A DNA stretch of 64,000 nucleotides, from contig NZ_BMSE01000018.1 in NCBI RefSeq assembly GCF_014648995.1, positions 1 to 64,000 of the forward strand, written 5' to 3'. The stretch's first letter is position 1. Each line of letters starts with the position of its first letter. This document shows positions 16,486 to 24,883 of the stretch, one piece after another. This stretch comes from Streptomyces massasporeus. GTDB lineage: Bacteria; Actinomycetota; Actinomycetes; Streptomycetales; Streptomycetaceae. Under the pieces are notes generated by a model, which searched no databases, was not told the DNA's origin, and saw nothing but the letters and a program-made list of their open reading frames with translations. The translations under genes were made by a program, and so were the position numbers.

Positions 16486-17832
16486 TCATCCCCAAGTGGC
16501 CGAGTAGTACTGCCGGTACGCCTTGCGGTCCTGCTCCGCGCGAATCCACCGGGTCGCCACCAGGGCGACGAGGCTGCCCCCGATGACGAGCATGCCGGGG
16601 CCGACGTTGCGCGGGTCGGTGAGACGGCTCAGCAGCGTCGACACGTCCGTGCCCGTGATGGGCGCCGACGAACCCGGCGAGGCCGCGCCCTGCGACGCCG
16701 ACGGCGCGGGAGCGGCCCCCGTGCCACCGGACGACTTCGCCACGATCAGCTTGACCCCGAGCTCGGTCAGCGCCTTCGTCACGGGCTGGAAGAACGTCGT
16801 ACCACCCGCCCTGCAGTCCCCGCTGCCGCCCGACGTCACGCCGAGCGCGACGCCGTCGGCGAACATCGGGCCTCCGCTGTCGCCCGGTTCGGCGCACACG
16901 TTCGTCTCGATGAGGCCGGTGACCGTGCCCTCGGGGTAGTTGACCGTCGCGTTGAGCGCGGTCACCTCGCCCTCGCGCAGCCCGCTGGTGCTGCCGCTGC
17001 GGAAGATCTTCTGCCCGACCTCCGCGTCGGCGACGCCCGTGATCCGCACGCCCTTGCCGTCGCCGACCGCGACGACGTCGGCGCCCTTGCCCGCACGGCC
17101 GCCGTCGTACTTCACCAGGGAGTAGTCGTCGCCGGGGAAGCTTCCCTTGAGTGACGTGCCGACCTGGTCCCGGCCGCGGTCGTCGGCGAACCAGACGGAA
17201 CCGTCGGGCCCGCAGTGTCCGGCCGTGAGGATGAAGTCGCTCTTGCCGTCGGTCACGTTGAACCCCGCCGAACAGCGCCCGGCGGTCGACAGGATGGGCT
17301 GCGCGCCGTTGACCCGCGTCGTGAACGTGCCCTCGGAGCGCTCCATGCGCACGAACGATCCGATGCCCTCGGCGACCTCCGTCATCCGGGACCAGTCGGA
17401 GGAGGAGACGGTGCTGTCGCCCCGCACCACCACCTGGTTGCTCTTGTAGTCCATGGCCCACGAGGTCCCGGACACCCGGGGCGCCGAACGCAGCGTCGCT
17501 GCCGCGGACTTGAGGTCGCTCATGCTGTGCTCGACCATCTTGGGCTGCGCGCCGGCCCGCTTCACCTCGGCCGCCGCCTTGTCGTCGGTGACCGCGACGA
17601 CCGGCCGCCCGGTCTTGTCGACCCAGCTGCCGGCGGTGCGGGAGTTCCCCAGCCGGGACACGAGATCGGTGCCCTCACCGGTCGCCGGCGGCGCGGTGAA
17701 CGGGACGCCGATGGACGGGGCCGGGGGCTCGCTCGCCACGGCGTTGGTGACCATCGCTCCTCCGAGGAGGAGTCCGCCGACGGCCGCCAGCCGTGTCACT
17801 CGCCGGACGACCCGTCGTCGTGCGTGCCTCAT
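16486..17832 (-). CDS. Chymotrypsin-fold serine protease anchored by a C-terminal membrane helix
   Basis: 448 residues. N-terminal Sec signal or anchor (about 12-33), a spacer and pro-like region (about 35-170), then a protease domain of the S1/streptogrisin type: catalytic His206 in LTAGHC, Asp236 in GDDYSLVKY, Ser319 in EPGDSGGP, with cysteine pairs around the His (Cys187/Cys207) and Ser (Cys313/Cys340). After it comes a Ser/Ala/Pro linker and a membrane helix at about 412-430 followed by a basic tail RKAYRQYY. The enzyme should face outside while tethered to the membrane, unlike the free streptogrisins. The specificity pocket suggests small or aromatic P1 residues, but this is not certain. 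Confidence 0.88.
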   Translation of the reverse strand: MRHARRRVVRRVTRLAAVGGLLLGGAMVTNAVASEPPAPSIGVPFTAPPATGEGTDLVSRLGNSRTAGSWVDKTGRPVVAVTDDKAAAEVKRAGAQPKMVEHSMSDLKSAAATLRSAPRVSGTSWAMDYKSNQVVVRGDSTVSSSDWSRMTEVAEGIGSFVRMERSEGTFTTRVNGAQPILSTAGRCSAGFNVTDGKSDFILTAGHCGPDGSVWFADDRGRDQVGTSLKGSFPGDDYSLVKYDGGRAGKGADVVAVGDGKGVRITGVADAEVGQKIFRSGSTSGLREGEVTALNATVNYPEGTVTGLIETNVCAEPGDSGGPMFADGVALGVTSGGSGDCRAGGTTFFQPVTKALTELGVKLIVAKSSGGTGAAPAPSASQGAASPGSSAPITGTDVSTLLSRLTDPRNVGPGMLVIGGSLVALVATRWIRAEQDRKAYRQYYSATWG

Positions 17833-17954
17833 GCATGGCTCCCGAACCCGAACATCACGATGCGAACACCGCGGGGCCCTCCTTGAGTTGAGTGCCCTTC
17901 ATCCATACGGAGCGGAGCCGTGCCGCGTTCAGCGCACCGGTGATCTCTTCGGTC

Positions 17955-18944
17955 TCACCCGGCGACCGGGGCCACGAGCAGGGCCCCGCTGCGCGCGTCG
18001 CCCCACACCGAGTCGGGATCGACGTAGGGCCGCAGCAGGGCGGTGAGCGCCGGGTCACCGCGGCCGTTCAGCTCGTCGGAGGCGATCTTGCGGGCGATCC
18101 CGGCGAGGAAGTCCGCCACCTGCACCCGCGCGTCGTCCCGCGCGACGACGAGCCGCACCCCCACCAGGCCGACCCCGGCCCGCCGGGCCGTTCCCTCGAT
18201 CCACGCGATGCGGTCCGGCGTCAGCATGTTCTGCCGGTCGTGCACGAGGTGGACCGGCCGCCCGTCGCGGCTCCAGAGCGCCGCCGTCGCCACGATCGCC
18301 GGAAGCAGCGGGTTGAGCAACGGGATCAGCGGCGGCCCGGCCAGGAACCCCTCCCGGTAGGAGACCGCGCGGGGCCGGGTCCCGGCGAGTCGCTCCAGGA
18401 TCCCGGCCGTGTCCGTCCGCGGGTGCTCCCGGCGCAGGGCGTCGACCGTGTCGTAGAAGGCGTCCACCGGGTCGCCTTCGTGGCGGACCCGCAGCAACTG
18501 GTTGGCCGCCTCGAGGAACGCCCGCCAGCCGTCGTCCCCGAAGGCCGGGCGCCCCGCGCGGAACAGGACGGCCGCCTCCGCCGCGTCGTCCAGCAGCAGG
18601 CCGAGGGTCCGGTCCACCACGAAGAACGTCTTCTCCATGAGGTGCACCCGGGCCCGCCCGTGGATCGGCCCCCGCGGCTCGAGCAGCCACTCCAGCACCG
18701 CGCGGTGCTTCTCCCGCAGCAGGTGGTTCGCCTTGTACTCCTCGGCGGGTGACCGGATCCGGTCCCGGATCTCCCGTACCGTCGCCGCGGCCGACGCCAC
18801 GGACAGCGACACGCCGGCGTGCGCGAACACGTCCGTGTTCCCGCCCGTGAGGTTCTCGCCGTCCGACCCCGACTCGTCGCAGGCGATCTCCAGGAACGTG
18901 CCCGCCGCCCCGCCCCGCTCCCCGTTTACAAGACTCCCGCTCAC
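17955..18944 (-). CDS. DUF3800-like protein of unknown function
   Basis: About 329 residues. The start has FLEIACDESGSDGENL, with the DESG motif near residue 20 that opens DUF3800 proteins (RNase-H-like fold); AEEYKANHLL follows, and the C-terminal part has the VQVADFLAGIARK motif that in the family supplies a late acidic residue (lQlADxxa). The acidic pattern suggests a metal-dependent nuclease-like fold, but no activity is shown for most members. The start is uncertain: GTG at 18942-18944 or the GTG just before it, preceded by AGGGGG. It is divergent from the aminotransferase gene with only 24 bases between. Confidence 0.6.
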   Translation of the reverse strand: MSGSLVNGERGGAAGTFLEIACDESGSDGENLTGGNTDVFAHAGVSLSVASAAATVREIRDRIRSPAEEYKANHLLREKHRAVLEWLLEPRGPIHGRARVHLMEKTFFVVDRTLGLLLDDAAEAAVLFRAGRPAFGDDGWRAFLEAANQLLRVRHEGDPVDAFYDTVDALRREHPRTDTAGILERLAGTRPRAVSYREGFLAGPPLIPLLNPLLPAIVATAALWSRDGRPVHLVHDRQNMLTPDRIAWIEGTARRAGVGLVGVRLVVARDDARVQVADFLAGIARKIASDELNGRGDPALTALLRPYVDPDSVWGDARSGALLVAPVAG

Positions 18945-18968
18945 CACACAGCCCCCTATCGTGTGCCC

Positions 18969-20147
18969 ATGACCAGGATCCCGCACGAAACGTCCGGTGA
19001 ACCGAATCCCCTGCAAGCCCTCACCCTCGACCGCCTCCGGCAGCGCACCAGCATGAAATGGCGCACCTACCCGGAGGACGTGCTGCCGCTGTGGGTGGCC
19101 GAGATGGACGTGCCGCTCGCGGATGCCGTCGTGCGCGCCGTCACCGACGCACTCCACCTCGGCGACACCGGCTACCCGGCCGGCACCGCCTACGCGGAGG
19201 CCCTGGCCGCCTTCGCCGGGAAGCGGTGGGGATGGGGCGGACTCGCGGTGGAACGCACCGCGATCGTGCCCGACGTCATGCTGGGCGTCGTCGAGATGAT
19301 CAAGCTGGTCACCGGCCCCGGCGACACGGTGGTCGTGAATTCGCCCGTGTACCCGCCGTTCTACATGTTCCTCGAGCACATGGACCGGCGGGTGGCCGAG
19401 GCTCCGCTCGGTGCGGACGGGCGCCTCGACCTCGGCGTCCTGGAGGAGACCTTCCGGCAGGCCGTGGCCGACGGGCGGCGGGCCGCCCACCTGCTGTGCA
19501 GCCCCCACAATCCGACCGGCACCGTGCACACCGCCGAGGAGCTGTCCGCCGTCGCCGGGCTCGCCGAGCGGTACGGCGTGCGCGTCGTCGCCGACGAGAT
19601 CCACGCCCCGCTCGTACTCGGCGACGCCCCCTTCGTGCCGTATCTGAGCGTGCCGGGCGCCGAGCGCGGTCTGTCGCTGATGTCGGCCTCGAAGGGCTGG
19701 AACCTGCCCGGGCTCAAGGCCGCCCTCGCGATCGCCGGGCCGGGGGCCGCCGCCGACCTGGAGCGGATGCCCGAGGAAGTCGGGCACGGCCCGAGCCATG
19801 TCGCGGTCATCGCCCACACCGCCGCCCTGCGCGACGGCGTCACCTGGCTGGACGCCCTCCTGACCGGCCTCGAAGGCAACCGGCGGCTGCTCGCGGACCT
19901 GCTGGCCGAACACCTGCCCGCGATCCGTTACCAGCCGGGCGACGCCACCTACCTGGCCTGGCTCGACTGCCGCGCCCTCGATCTCGGTGACGACCCGGCC
20001 GAGGTCTTCCTGGAACGCGGCCGGGTCGCGCTGAGCTCCGGCCTTCCGTTCGGCACCGGCGGCACCGGCCACGTCCGCCTCAACCTGGGGACCTCACAGG
20101 AGGTGCTCACGGAGGGCGTACGGAGAATGGCGGCGGCGCTGCGCTGA
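18969..20147 (+). CDS. PatB/MalY-type PLP-dependent aminotransferase or C-S lyase
   Basis: 392 residues of PLP fold type I. Visible: the opening RTSMKWRTYPEDVLPLWVAEMD (the family hallmark), SPHNPTGTVH (PLP-ring contact), VVADEIHAPLVL (Asp to the pyridine N) and SASKGWNLPGLK with the Schiff-base Lys near residue 240. PatB/MalY members are cystathionine beta-lyases or aminotransferases acting on sulphur amino acids. The ATG at 18969 was chosen by the start of homology; a promoter must lie in the tight gap shared with the divergent DUF3800 gene or inside that gene's 5' end. Followed by a PPOX-type gene 30 bases on. Confidence 0.88.
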   Translation: MTRIPHETSGEPNPLQALTLDRLRQRTSMKWRTYPEDVLPLWVAEMDVPLADAVVRAVTDALHLGDTGYPAGTAYAEALAAFAGKRWGWGGLAVERTAIVPDVMLGVVEMIKLVTGPGDTVVVNSPVYPPFYMFLEHMDRRVAEAPLGADGRLDLGVLEETFRQAVADGRRAAHLLCSPHNPTGTVHTAEELSAVAGLAERYGVRVVADEIHAPLVLGDAPFVPYLSVPGAERGLSLMSASKGWNLPGLKAALAIAGPGAAADLERMPEEVGHGPSHVAVIAHTAALRDGVTWLDALLTGLEGNRRLLADLLAEHLPAIRYQPGDATYLAWLDCRALDLGDDPAEVFLERGRVALSSGLPFGTGGTGHVRLNLGTSQEVLTEGVRRMAAALR

Positions 20148-20177
20148 ACCCGCGGGCACGCTCGTAGACTTCCCGCC

Positions 20178-20558
20178 ATGGACGACAGGACGCTGGACGC
20201 ACTCGGCGCGGGCAAGTACCTGCTGGTCACCAGCTACCGCAAGAACGGCACGCCGGTCGCCACCCCGGTCTGGGTGGTACGCGACGGGGACGCGCTCGGC
20301 GTGTGGACGCCCGCCGACTCCTGGAAGGTGAAGCGGATCCGCAACCGCGCCGACGTGCTGGTCGGCCCCTGCGACCTGCGCGGCAACCCCACCGGCGCCC
20401 AGGTGCCCGCGACGGCGGAGATCTGCGACGCGGCCACCACCGCCCGCTACCGGCAGCTGATCGGCCGCAAGTACGGCCTGACGGGCCGGCTGACCCTGCT
20501 CGGCAGCCGTCTGCGCCGGGGTGTGGACGGCACCGTGGGGATCCGCATCACCCTCTGA
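20178..20558 (+). CDS. PPOX-class (pyridoxamine 5'-phosphate oxidase fold) probable F420-dependent protein
   Basis: 126 residues folding as a split barrel: LGAGKYLLVTSYRKNGTPVATPVWVV at the start is characteristic of the TIGR03666-like Rv2061 family; KVKRIRNRADVLVGPCDLRGNPTG follows. These small proteins bind F420 or a flavin. The reaction is unknown. The gene may be transcribed with the aminotransferase 30 bases upstream. Confidence 0.8.
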   Translation: MDDRTLDALGAGKYLLVTSYRKNGTPVATPVWVVRDGDALGVWTPADSWKVKRIRNRADVLVGPCDLRGNPTGAQVPATAEICDAATTARYRQLIGRKYGLTGRLTLLGSRLRRGVDGTVGIRITL

Positions 20559-20565
20559 AGTCCGG

Positions 20566-20576
20566 CAAGCGCTTTC
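20566..20576. promoter_or_regulatory. LacI-type operator-like palindrome before the second Gfo/Idh/MocA gene
   Basis: CAAGCGCTTTC with the perfect core AAGCGCTT (20567-20574) stands eight bases after the PPOX stop and about 50 bases before the oxidoreductase start. The same 11-mer is found upstream of the second sugar-binding-protein gene at 35585. A central CG in a palindrome of this kind is typical for LacI-family sites, yet no LacI gene is in the window. Confidence 0.45.
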
Positions 20577-20622
20577 GGCCGTGGGGGAGTGGGGAACCCG
20601 TCCACGGGAAAGGGCACCTGCC

Positions 20623-21960
20623 ATGAGCCGAACTCCCGTCCTGCGCGCAGCCGTCGTCGGCACCGGCCACCGGGCCCAGCTGTTCACCCGAGGCCTCGCC
20701 GAACGCCCCGGCCATGTCGTGGCCGCGCTGTGCGACCCCAGCCCGACCCGGATGGCCTTCCACAACCGGCTGCTGACCGAGACCGGCGCACCGGCCGCCA
20801 CCCCGTGGGAGCCCGACCGCTTCACCGACCTGCTCGCCGCGGAGGGCATCGACGAGGTCGTCGTCACCACCGTCGACGCCGAGCACGACCGCTACATCGT
20901 CCCCGCGCTGAAGGCGGGCTGCCGGGTGGTCACCGAGAAGCCGATGACCGTCGACGCCGGGCGCTGCGCCCGCATCCTCGACACCGTCCGCGCGACCGGC
21001 AACTCCCTGACCGTCGCCTTCAACTACCGCTTCAACCCCGTGCACGAGAAGGTCCGGGCCGTGCTCGCCGACGGTGCGATCGGCGAGGTGCTGTCGGTCC
21101 ACTTCGAGTGGCTGCTCGACGTTCGGCACGGCGCCGACTACTTCCGCCGCTGGCACCGCGAGAAGCGGCACAGCGGCGGCCTGATGGTGCACAAGTCCTC
21201 GCACCACTTCGACCTGGTGAACTGGTGGCTCGCCGACGAGCCCCGGGAGGCCTTCGGCTACGGGCGGCTCGGCTTCTACGGCCGTGCGGCGGGGGAGCGG
21301 CACGGACTGCGCCGGGACTACGACCGCGCCCACGGCGCCGAACGGGCCGCCGACGACCCCTTCGCCCTGGACCTCGCGGCCGACGCCACCCTGCGCGCCC
21401 TCTATCTGGACGCCGAACGCGACGACGGCTACCTGCGCGACCGCAACGTCTTCGACGGGCCGGTCACCATCGAGGACGACATGTCCGTCCTGGTGCGTTA
21501 TGCGCGCGGCGCGACGATGACGTACCACCTGACCGCCTACTCCCCCTGGGAGGGCTACCGGGTGATGTTCAACGGCAGCGCGGGCCGGCTGGAACTGGAG
21601 GTCGAGGAGAGCCGCTGGCAGCCGCCGCTGAGCCGGATCACCTCGTCGGTGGGCGCGGTGCACGGCGATACGGTGGCCGAGCACACGGGCGGGGCCCGCC
21701 TCACCCTGCGCCCGCTGTGGCAGCCCCCGGTGGACGTGCCGCTCGCGGTCGCCCACGAGGCCCACGGCGGCGGCGATCCGCGCATGCTCGACGCGCTGTT
21801 CGGACCCGTCGGCCCCACCGCCTCTGCGGACACCGGTGCCGCGACCCGTCCCACGGCCACCGAACGCGACGGGGCGCTCGCCCTCGTGGTGGGCCTGGCG
21901 GCGAACCGGAGCTTCGAGACCGGACGTCCCGTGCGCACCGAGGAGCTGATCGCGGGCTGA
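20623..21960 (+). CDS. Gfo/Idh/MocA family oxidoreductase
   Basis: 445 residues, longer than the usual 330-390. Rossmann domain with VVGTGHRAQLF (about 9-19), canonical VVTEKPMTVD with catalytic Lys near residue 106, and HKSSHHFDLVNWWL, which carries the His/Asp pair of the sugar site (about 188-201). An extra stretch of about 60 residues (around 215-275, acidic and Arg-rich) separates the usual elements. Such enzymes oxidise, epimerise or dehydrate sugars using NAD(P). The gene is a single unit, preceded by a LacI-like palindrome and convergent with the DUF35 gene eight bases away. Confidence 0.87.
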   Translation: MSRTPVLRAAVVGTGHRAQLFTRGLAERPGHVVAALCDPSPTRMAFHNRLLTETGAPAATPWEPDRFTDLLAAEGIDEVVVTTVDAEHDRYIVPALKAGCRVVTEKPMTVDAGRCARILDTVRATGNSLTVAFNYRFNPVHEKVRAVLADGAIGEVLSVHFEWLLDVRHGADYFRRWHREKRHSGGLMVHKSSHHFDLVNWWLADEPREAFGYGRLGFYGRAAGERHGLRRDYDRAHGAERAADDPFALDLAADATLRALYLDAERDDGYLRDRNVFDGPVTIEDDMSVLVRYARGATMTYHLTAYSPWEGYRVMFNGSAGRLELEVEESRWQPPLSRITSSVGAVHGDTVAEHTGGARLTLRPLWQPPVDVPLAVAHEAHGGGDPRMLDALFGPVGPTASADTGAATRPTATERDGALALVVGLAANRSFETGRPVRTEELIAG

Positions 21961-21967
21961 GGGCGCG

Positions 21968-22378
21968 TCAGCTCCAGGCCCGGTACGGCTCGTCCAGCAG
22001 CTGGAAGACCGGCTCGCCCCGTACCGGGTCCTTGGCCGTGGACAGCCGTACCCGGTCCCCGCTGTGGATGCCGATCGGCGGCCCCATCACCCGGCCGCGC
22101 ACCACGAAGCCCTCGGACATCTCTATCTGCGACACGTTGCGCGCCGCGGGGGTGTTGCGGTGCACGACGGTGGAGTGGCGCACCGTACCCGTACCCTCGG
22201 CGCGCTCCGTGCGCAGCTCGCTGCCCCGGCAGACCGGACACAGCAGCCGGTGGTACATGGCGGTGCCGCACCAGGTGCAGCGCTGGAAGAGGATGGCCTC
22301 CGCGTTCTGGCCCCTCGGGTCCAGCAGACCCGTCGCGGAGCCGGCGGCCTGCTGAGTGACGCTTCCTGAGTGGTACAC
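21968..22378 (-). CDS. DUF35 / OB-fold zinc-ribbon protein (acyl-CoA-associated)
   Basis: About 136 residues. A rubredoxin-like zinc ribbon (FQRCTWCGTAMYHRLLCPVC, near residues 35-55) is followed by an OB-fold (GTVRHSTVVHR through MGPPIGIHSGDRVRL). DUF35 proteins partner with thiolases or acyl-CoA hydratases in lipid and steroid breakdown. Here no thiolase gene is adjacent. The GTG at 22376-22378 is preferred because GGGAG stands nine bases before it; a TTG at 22387 would abut the ribosome site. The TetR regulator next to it and the palindromes between suggest joint control. Confidence 0.82.
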   Translation of the reverse strand: MYHSGSVTQQAAGSATGLLDPRGQNAEAILFQRCTWCGTAMYHRLLCPVCRGSELRTERAEGTGTVRHSTVVHRNTPAARNVSQIEMSEGFVVRGRVMGPPIGIHSGDRVRLSTAKDPVRGEPVFQLLDEPYRAWS

Positions 22379-22477
22379 GCTGGTCAACTCCCTGCACTCG
22401 GCCGGAATCCGCGCACGCGATCACCCGCGCACACGTGTGCGCGGTTCGCCGTGCCACCGTGCACGCAGCACAGAGTA

Positions 22478-22513
22478 TGGCACTCAGTGCCACTCGTAAA
22501 GGCACTCCGTACC
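22478..22513. promoter_or_regulatory. Palindromic operators between the DUF35 and TetR genes
   Basis: A perfect 15-bp palindrome TGGCACTCAGTGCCA at 22478-22492 is followed by the related GGCACTCCGTACC at 22501-22513. The same core stands twice upstream of the TetR gene. The spacing of repeated copies around a regulator gene suggests they are its binding sites. Confidence 0.6.
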
Positions 22514-22530
22514 CTCAATGTGCGGAGCCC

Positions 22531-23241
22531 TCAGCCCCGCCCCAGCGTCGTCTCGATCTCCTGCACGACCCGCCACAGCGGTGCCCCGCGCCGCGACACG
22601 ACGACCACCACGTCCTCCGGCTGCTCCACGGCGGGCGGCAGCGGCACGCCGCCGAACGCCGACTGCACGTAGTCCAGCGCGTGGCCCACGGTCGCGCCCG
22701 CGTCGCCCTGCCCGTCCGACCGCAGCCAGGAACGCAGCGCGTTGTTGTGCGCCGCGACCACCGCCGCCGCGATCACGTCGGCCTGCAGCGTGCCGTCCCG
22801 GCGGGCGGCGAAACGTCGGCGCAGGTACTCGGCGAGGGCCCGCTCGTAGCGCCACACCACCGACAGCTCGTAGGCCCGCAGCCCCGGCACCTGCTTGGTG
22901 AGGCGGTAGCGCTGCACCGAGAACGCCGGGTTCTCGGCGTACATGCGCAGCACGAGCCGGGCCGCGTCGCAGACCCGCCGCACGGGTTCGTCGTCGTCGG
23001 AGCTGTCCGCCAGGAACGCCGTCATGTCGGCGAGGCACCGCTCGTGGTCCGGGAAGACCACGTCCTCCTTGGAGGGGAAGTAGCGGAAGAACGAGCGCCG
23101 TCCGACACCGGCGAGCGCCACGATGTCGTCGACGGTGGTCTGCTCGTACCCCCGCTCCGGGAACAGCTGGTAGGCCGCCGCCACCAGGGCGTCCCGGATG
23201 GGCGGCTTCCCGGTGCCGGCCTCGGCTTTCTCGGAGCTCAT
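22531..23241 (-). CDS. TetR-family transcriptional regulator
   Basis: 236 residues. N-terminal helix-turn-helix about residues 15-62: RDALVAAAYQLFPERGYEQT, then VDDIVALAGVGRRSFFRYFPSKEDVVF, a classic TetR signature. The C-terminal ligand domain is all helical, ending with an extended tail of about 40 residues. Effector unknown; a DUF35 neighbour hints at an acyl-CoA or lipid signal. Palindromes with the core GGCACTCAGTGC lie on both sides of the gene, which implies autoregulation. Confidence 0.9.
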   Translation of the reverse strand: MSSEKAEAGTGKPPIRDALVAAAYQLFPERGYEQTTVDDIVALAGVGRRSFFRYFPSKEDVVFPDHERCLADMTAFLADSSDDDEPVRRVCDAARLVLRMYAENPAFSVQRYRLTKQVPGLRAYELSVVWRYERALAEYLRRRFAARRDGTLQADVIAAAVVAAHNNALRSWLRSDGQGDAGATVGHALDYVQSAFGGVPLPPAVEQPEDVVVVVSRRGAPLWRVVQEIETTLGRG

Positions 23242-23273
23242 GAGCGCGAACGTAGCACCCGTGGGACCACCGA

Positions 23274-23309
23274 TGGCACTCAGTGCACGCGCCGGGAGGT
23301 ACTGAGTGC
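23274..23309. promoter_or_regulatory. Repeated TetR operators upstream of the TetR gene
   Basis: TGGCACTCAGTGCA at 23274-23287 is almost identical to the palindrome at 22478. GTACTGAGTGC at 23299-23309 is a third, inverted relative of the half-site. They lie 33-68 bases upstream of the regulator's start codon, where its promoter should be, and also upstream of the divergent peptidoglycan-binding gene. Confidence 0.6.
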
Positions 23310-23421
23310 TCTGCCCGCCCGACCGACCGGGCTCTGAACCCCGGACGCGCCCGCCGCGTATCTACCGGCAGGACGATCCTCGAAGGACGGGCGCCCCCGG
23401 GCCCGGACGAAGGAGAGCAGC

Positions 23422-24141
23422 GTGTCGACACCGTCCGAGCCCCGGCCGCCGCACGACGGCCCGGCCCTCGAACCCATCCGCGTCCTGCGGCCCCGCCGCA
23501 CCGACGCGCTCGCGGAACTGATGCGGGAGTTCCAGCAGGAGACCGGCCGCGACCCCGGCCGGCAGGAGACAGGCCGTGAATCCGGCGGCTACGAGTCCGT
23601 CGCGCTGCCGGGGCCGCCGGCCGGCTCCGAGGCCCTGACGCAGGAGCTTCCGCCCGTCGCCCGCGAGACCCGCCGGCCCACCCGCGCCGTCCCCCCGGGA
23701 GCCGGGCTGCGCCGCGCCGCCGTCGCGGTTGCCGTCCTGGCCGCCGCGGTGATCGGCTTCGGCGGTGCGCTCCTGCTGCACGGCGAGCACAAGGACGACA
23801 GTGCCGCGCCCGCGCCCGGCCCGCCCCGGACCGCCCCCTCCACCCCCGACCCCACTCCCACCCCGCCCGGCCCGGCCGCCCCCGCACCCGCGGACCCCGA
23901 CGGCGCCGGCACGCTGCGCGAGGGGGCCACCGGCCCCGAGGTGACCGAGCTCCAGCAACGTCTCCTGGACATCCCGGACGTCTACCGGGACGGCTCCACC
24001 AGCGGCAGCTACGACCCCACCCTCACGGCCGCGGTCGCCCGCTTCCAGCTCTGGTACGGCATCCGCGGCGACGAGACCGGCGTCTACGGCAACGACACCC
24101 GGGCCGCCCTGGAGTCCCGGACGGCGGCGGGCACGAGCTGA
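23422..24141 (+). CDS. Membrane-anchored peptidoglycan-binding-domain protein
   Basis: 239 residues: a polar cytoplasmic N-terminus of about 95 residues with ALAELMREFQQETGR, one membrane helix at about 97-120 (RRAAVAVAVLAAAVIGFGGALLL), a Pro/Thr/Ala-rich external linker (about 125-165) and a C-terminal PG_binding_1 domain (LREGATGPEVTELQQRLLDI, then YDPTLTAAVARFQLWYGI and GVYGNDTRAALE). Probably tethers something to the cell wall or senses it; no enzyme domain is present. The start GTG 23422 follows GAAGGAGAG. It is divergent from TetR and could be under that regulator. Confidence 0.85.
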   Translation: MSTPSEPRPPHDGPALEPIRVLRPRRTDALAELMREFQQETGRDPGRQETGRESGGYESVALPGPPAGSEALTQELPPVARETRRPTRAVPPGAGLRRAAVAVAVLAAAVIGFGGALLLHGEHKDDSAAPAPGPPRTAPSTPDPTPTPPGPAAPAPADPDGAGTLREGATGPEVTELQQRLLDIPDVYRDGSTSGSYDPTLTAAVARFQLWYGIRGDETGVYGNDTRAALESRTAAGTS

Positions 24142-24150
24142 TGTGTGACC

Positions 24151-24639
24151 ATGGCCGGCATGGACGAGTTCGTCGACCGGCTGAACCCCGAGATGTACGT
24201 GGTCACGGCCGCCGCGGGCGGTGAACGGGCGGGCTGTCTGGTCGGGTTCGCCTCGCAGTGCTCGCTGCGGCCCGTGCGGTTCGTCGTGTGGCTGTCCGAG
24301 CTCAACCACACCTTCCGGGTGGCGCGGAACGCGGACGTCCTCGCCGTGCACCTGCTCGGCCGCGAACAGCGCGCCCTCGCCGAGCTGTTCGGCGGGCGGA
24401 CCGGCGACCGGACCGACAAGTTCCAGGACGTCCGGCTACGGGAGGCGTACGGCGGGGCCCTCGTCCTGGAGGAGGCGCCGGCCTGGTTCGTCGGCCGGAT
24501 CGTGACGCGCGCCGGCGGCGGCGACCACATCGGTTTCGTCCTCGACCCGGTCGAGTGGGGCGGACACGGCGCGCACGACAGGCCGTTGCTGCGCATGTCC
24601 GACGCCGTCACCATCCACCCGGGCCACCCGGTCGACTGA
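24151..24639 (+). CDS. Flavin reductase-like (FMN-binding split barrel) protein
   Basis: About 162 residues. The body MYVVTAAAGGERAGCLVGFASQCSLRPVRFVVWLSELNHTFRVAR follows the flavin reductase-like pattern (VVT, then C/G-LxxSxxxxS, then PxxVxxxxxKxNxT). These bind FMN or heme and act as small oxidoreductases. Alternative starts (GTG 24145, ATG 24160) cannot be excluded because no clear ribosome site is visible. The ATG is nine bases after the stop of the previous gene, so the two may be coupled. Confidence 0.8.
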   Translation: MAGMDEFVDRLNPEMYVVTAAAGGERAGCLVGFASQCSLRPVRFVVWLSELNHTFRVARNADVLAVHLLGREQRALAELFGGRTGDRTDKFQDVRLREAYGGALVLEEAPAWFVGRIVTRAGGGDHIGFVLDPVEWGGHGAHDRPLLRMSDAVTIHPGHPVD

Positions 24640-24770
24640 CGTCCCACCCTCCCCGTCGAACGCCGGGCAACGGCTGGGAAAAACGGCGGAACGGCGGGGC
24701 CGATCGGCGTCACCCTGGGCGTGGGCGACGCACGAGGCGCCCGAACCGCCACGAACCGAAGGCCACGCCC

Positions 24771-24872
24771 ATGAACGGCTCCCGCATTCCTGGCCTGGTG
24801 CTGCCCACCCTGTTCCTGCTGGCCTCGATCGTGGGGCTGTGGTGGTACTGGCGTCACCGCGGTGACTCGTGA
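24771..24872 (+). CDS. Very small membrane protein (33 residues)
   Basis: Translation begins MNGSRIPGLVLPTLFLLASI and ends with a Trp-rich VGLWWYWRHRGDS: one membrane helix followed by a short basic tail. GAAGG stands eight bases before the ATG. The size, helix and ribosome site make a real small protein likely, though there is no family I can name. It is convergent with the SpoIIE-type phosphatase. Confidence 0.5.
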   Translation: MNGSRIPGLVLPTLFLLASIVGLWWYWRHRGDS

Positions 24873-24883
24873 GCCGGTGCTCC

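Noticed and set aside
17855..17954. A 15-residue minus-strand frame beginning MKGTQLKEGPAVFAS between the protease and the DUF3800-like gene
   Set aside because: No ribosome site, very short, no neighbour logic; the surrounding sequence is not protein-like.
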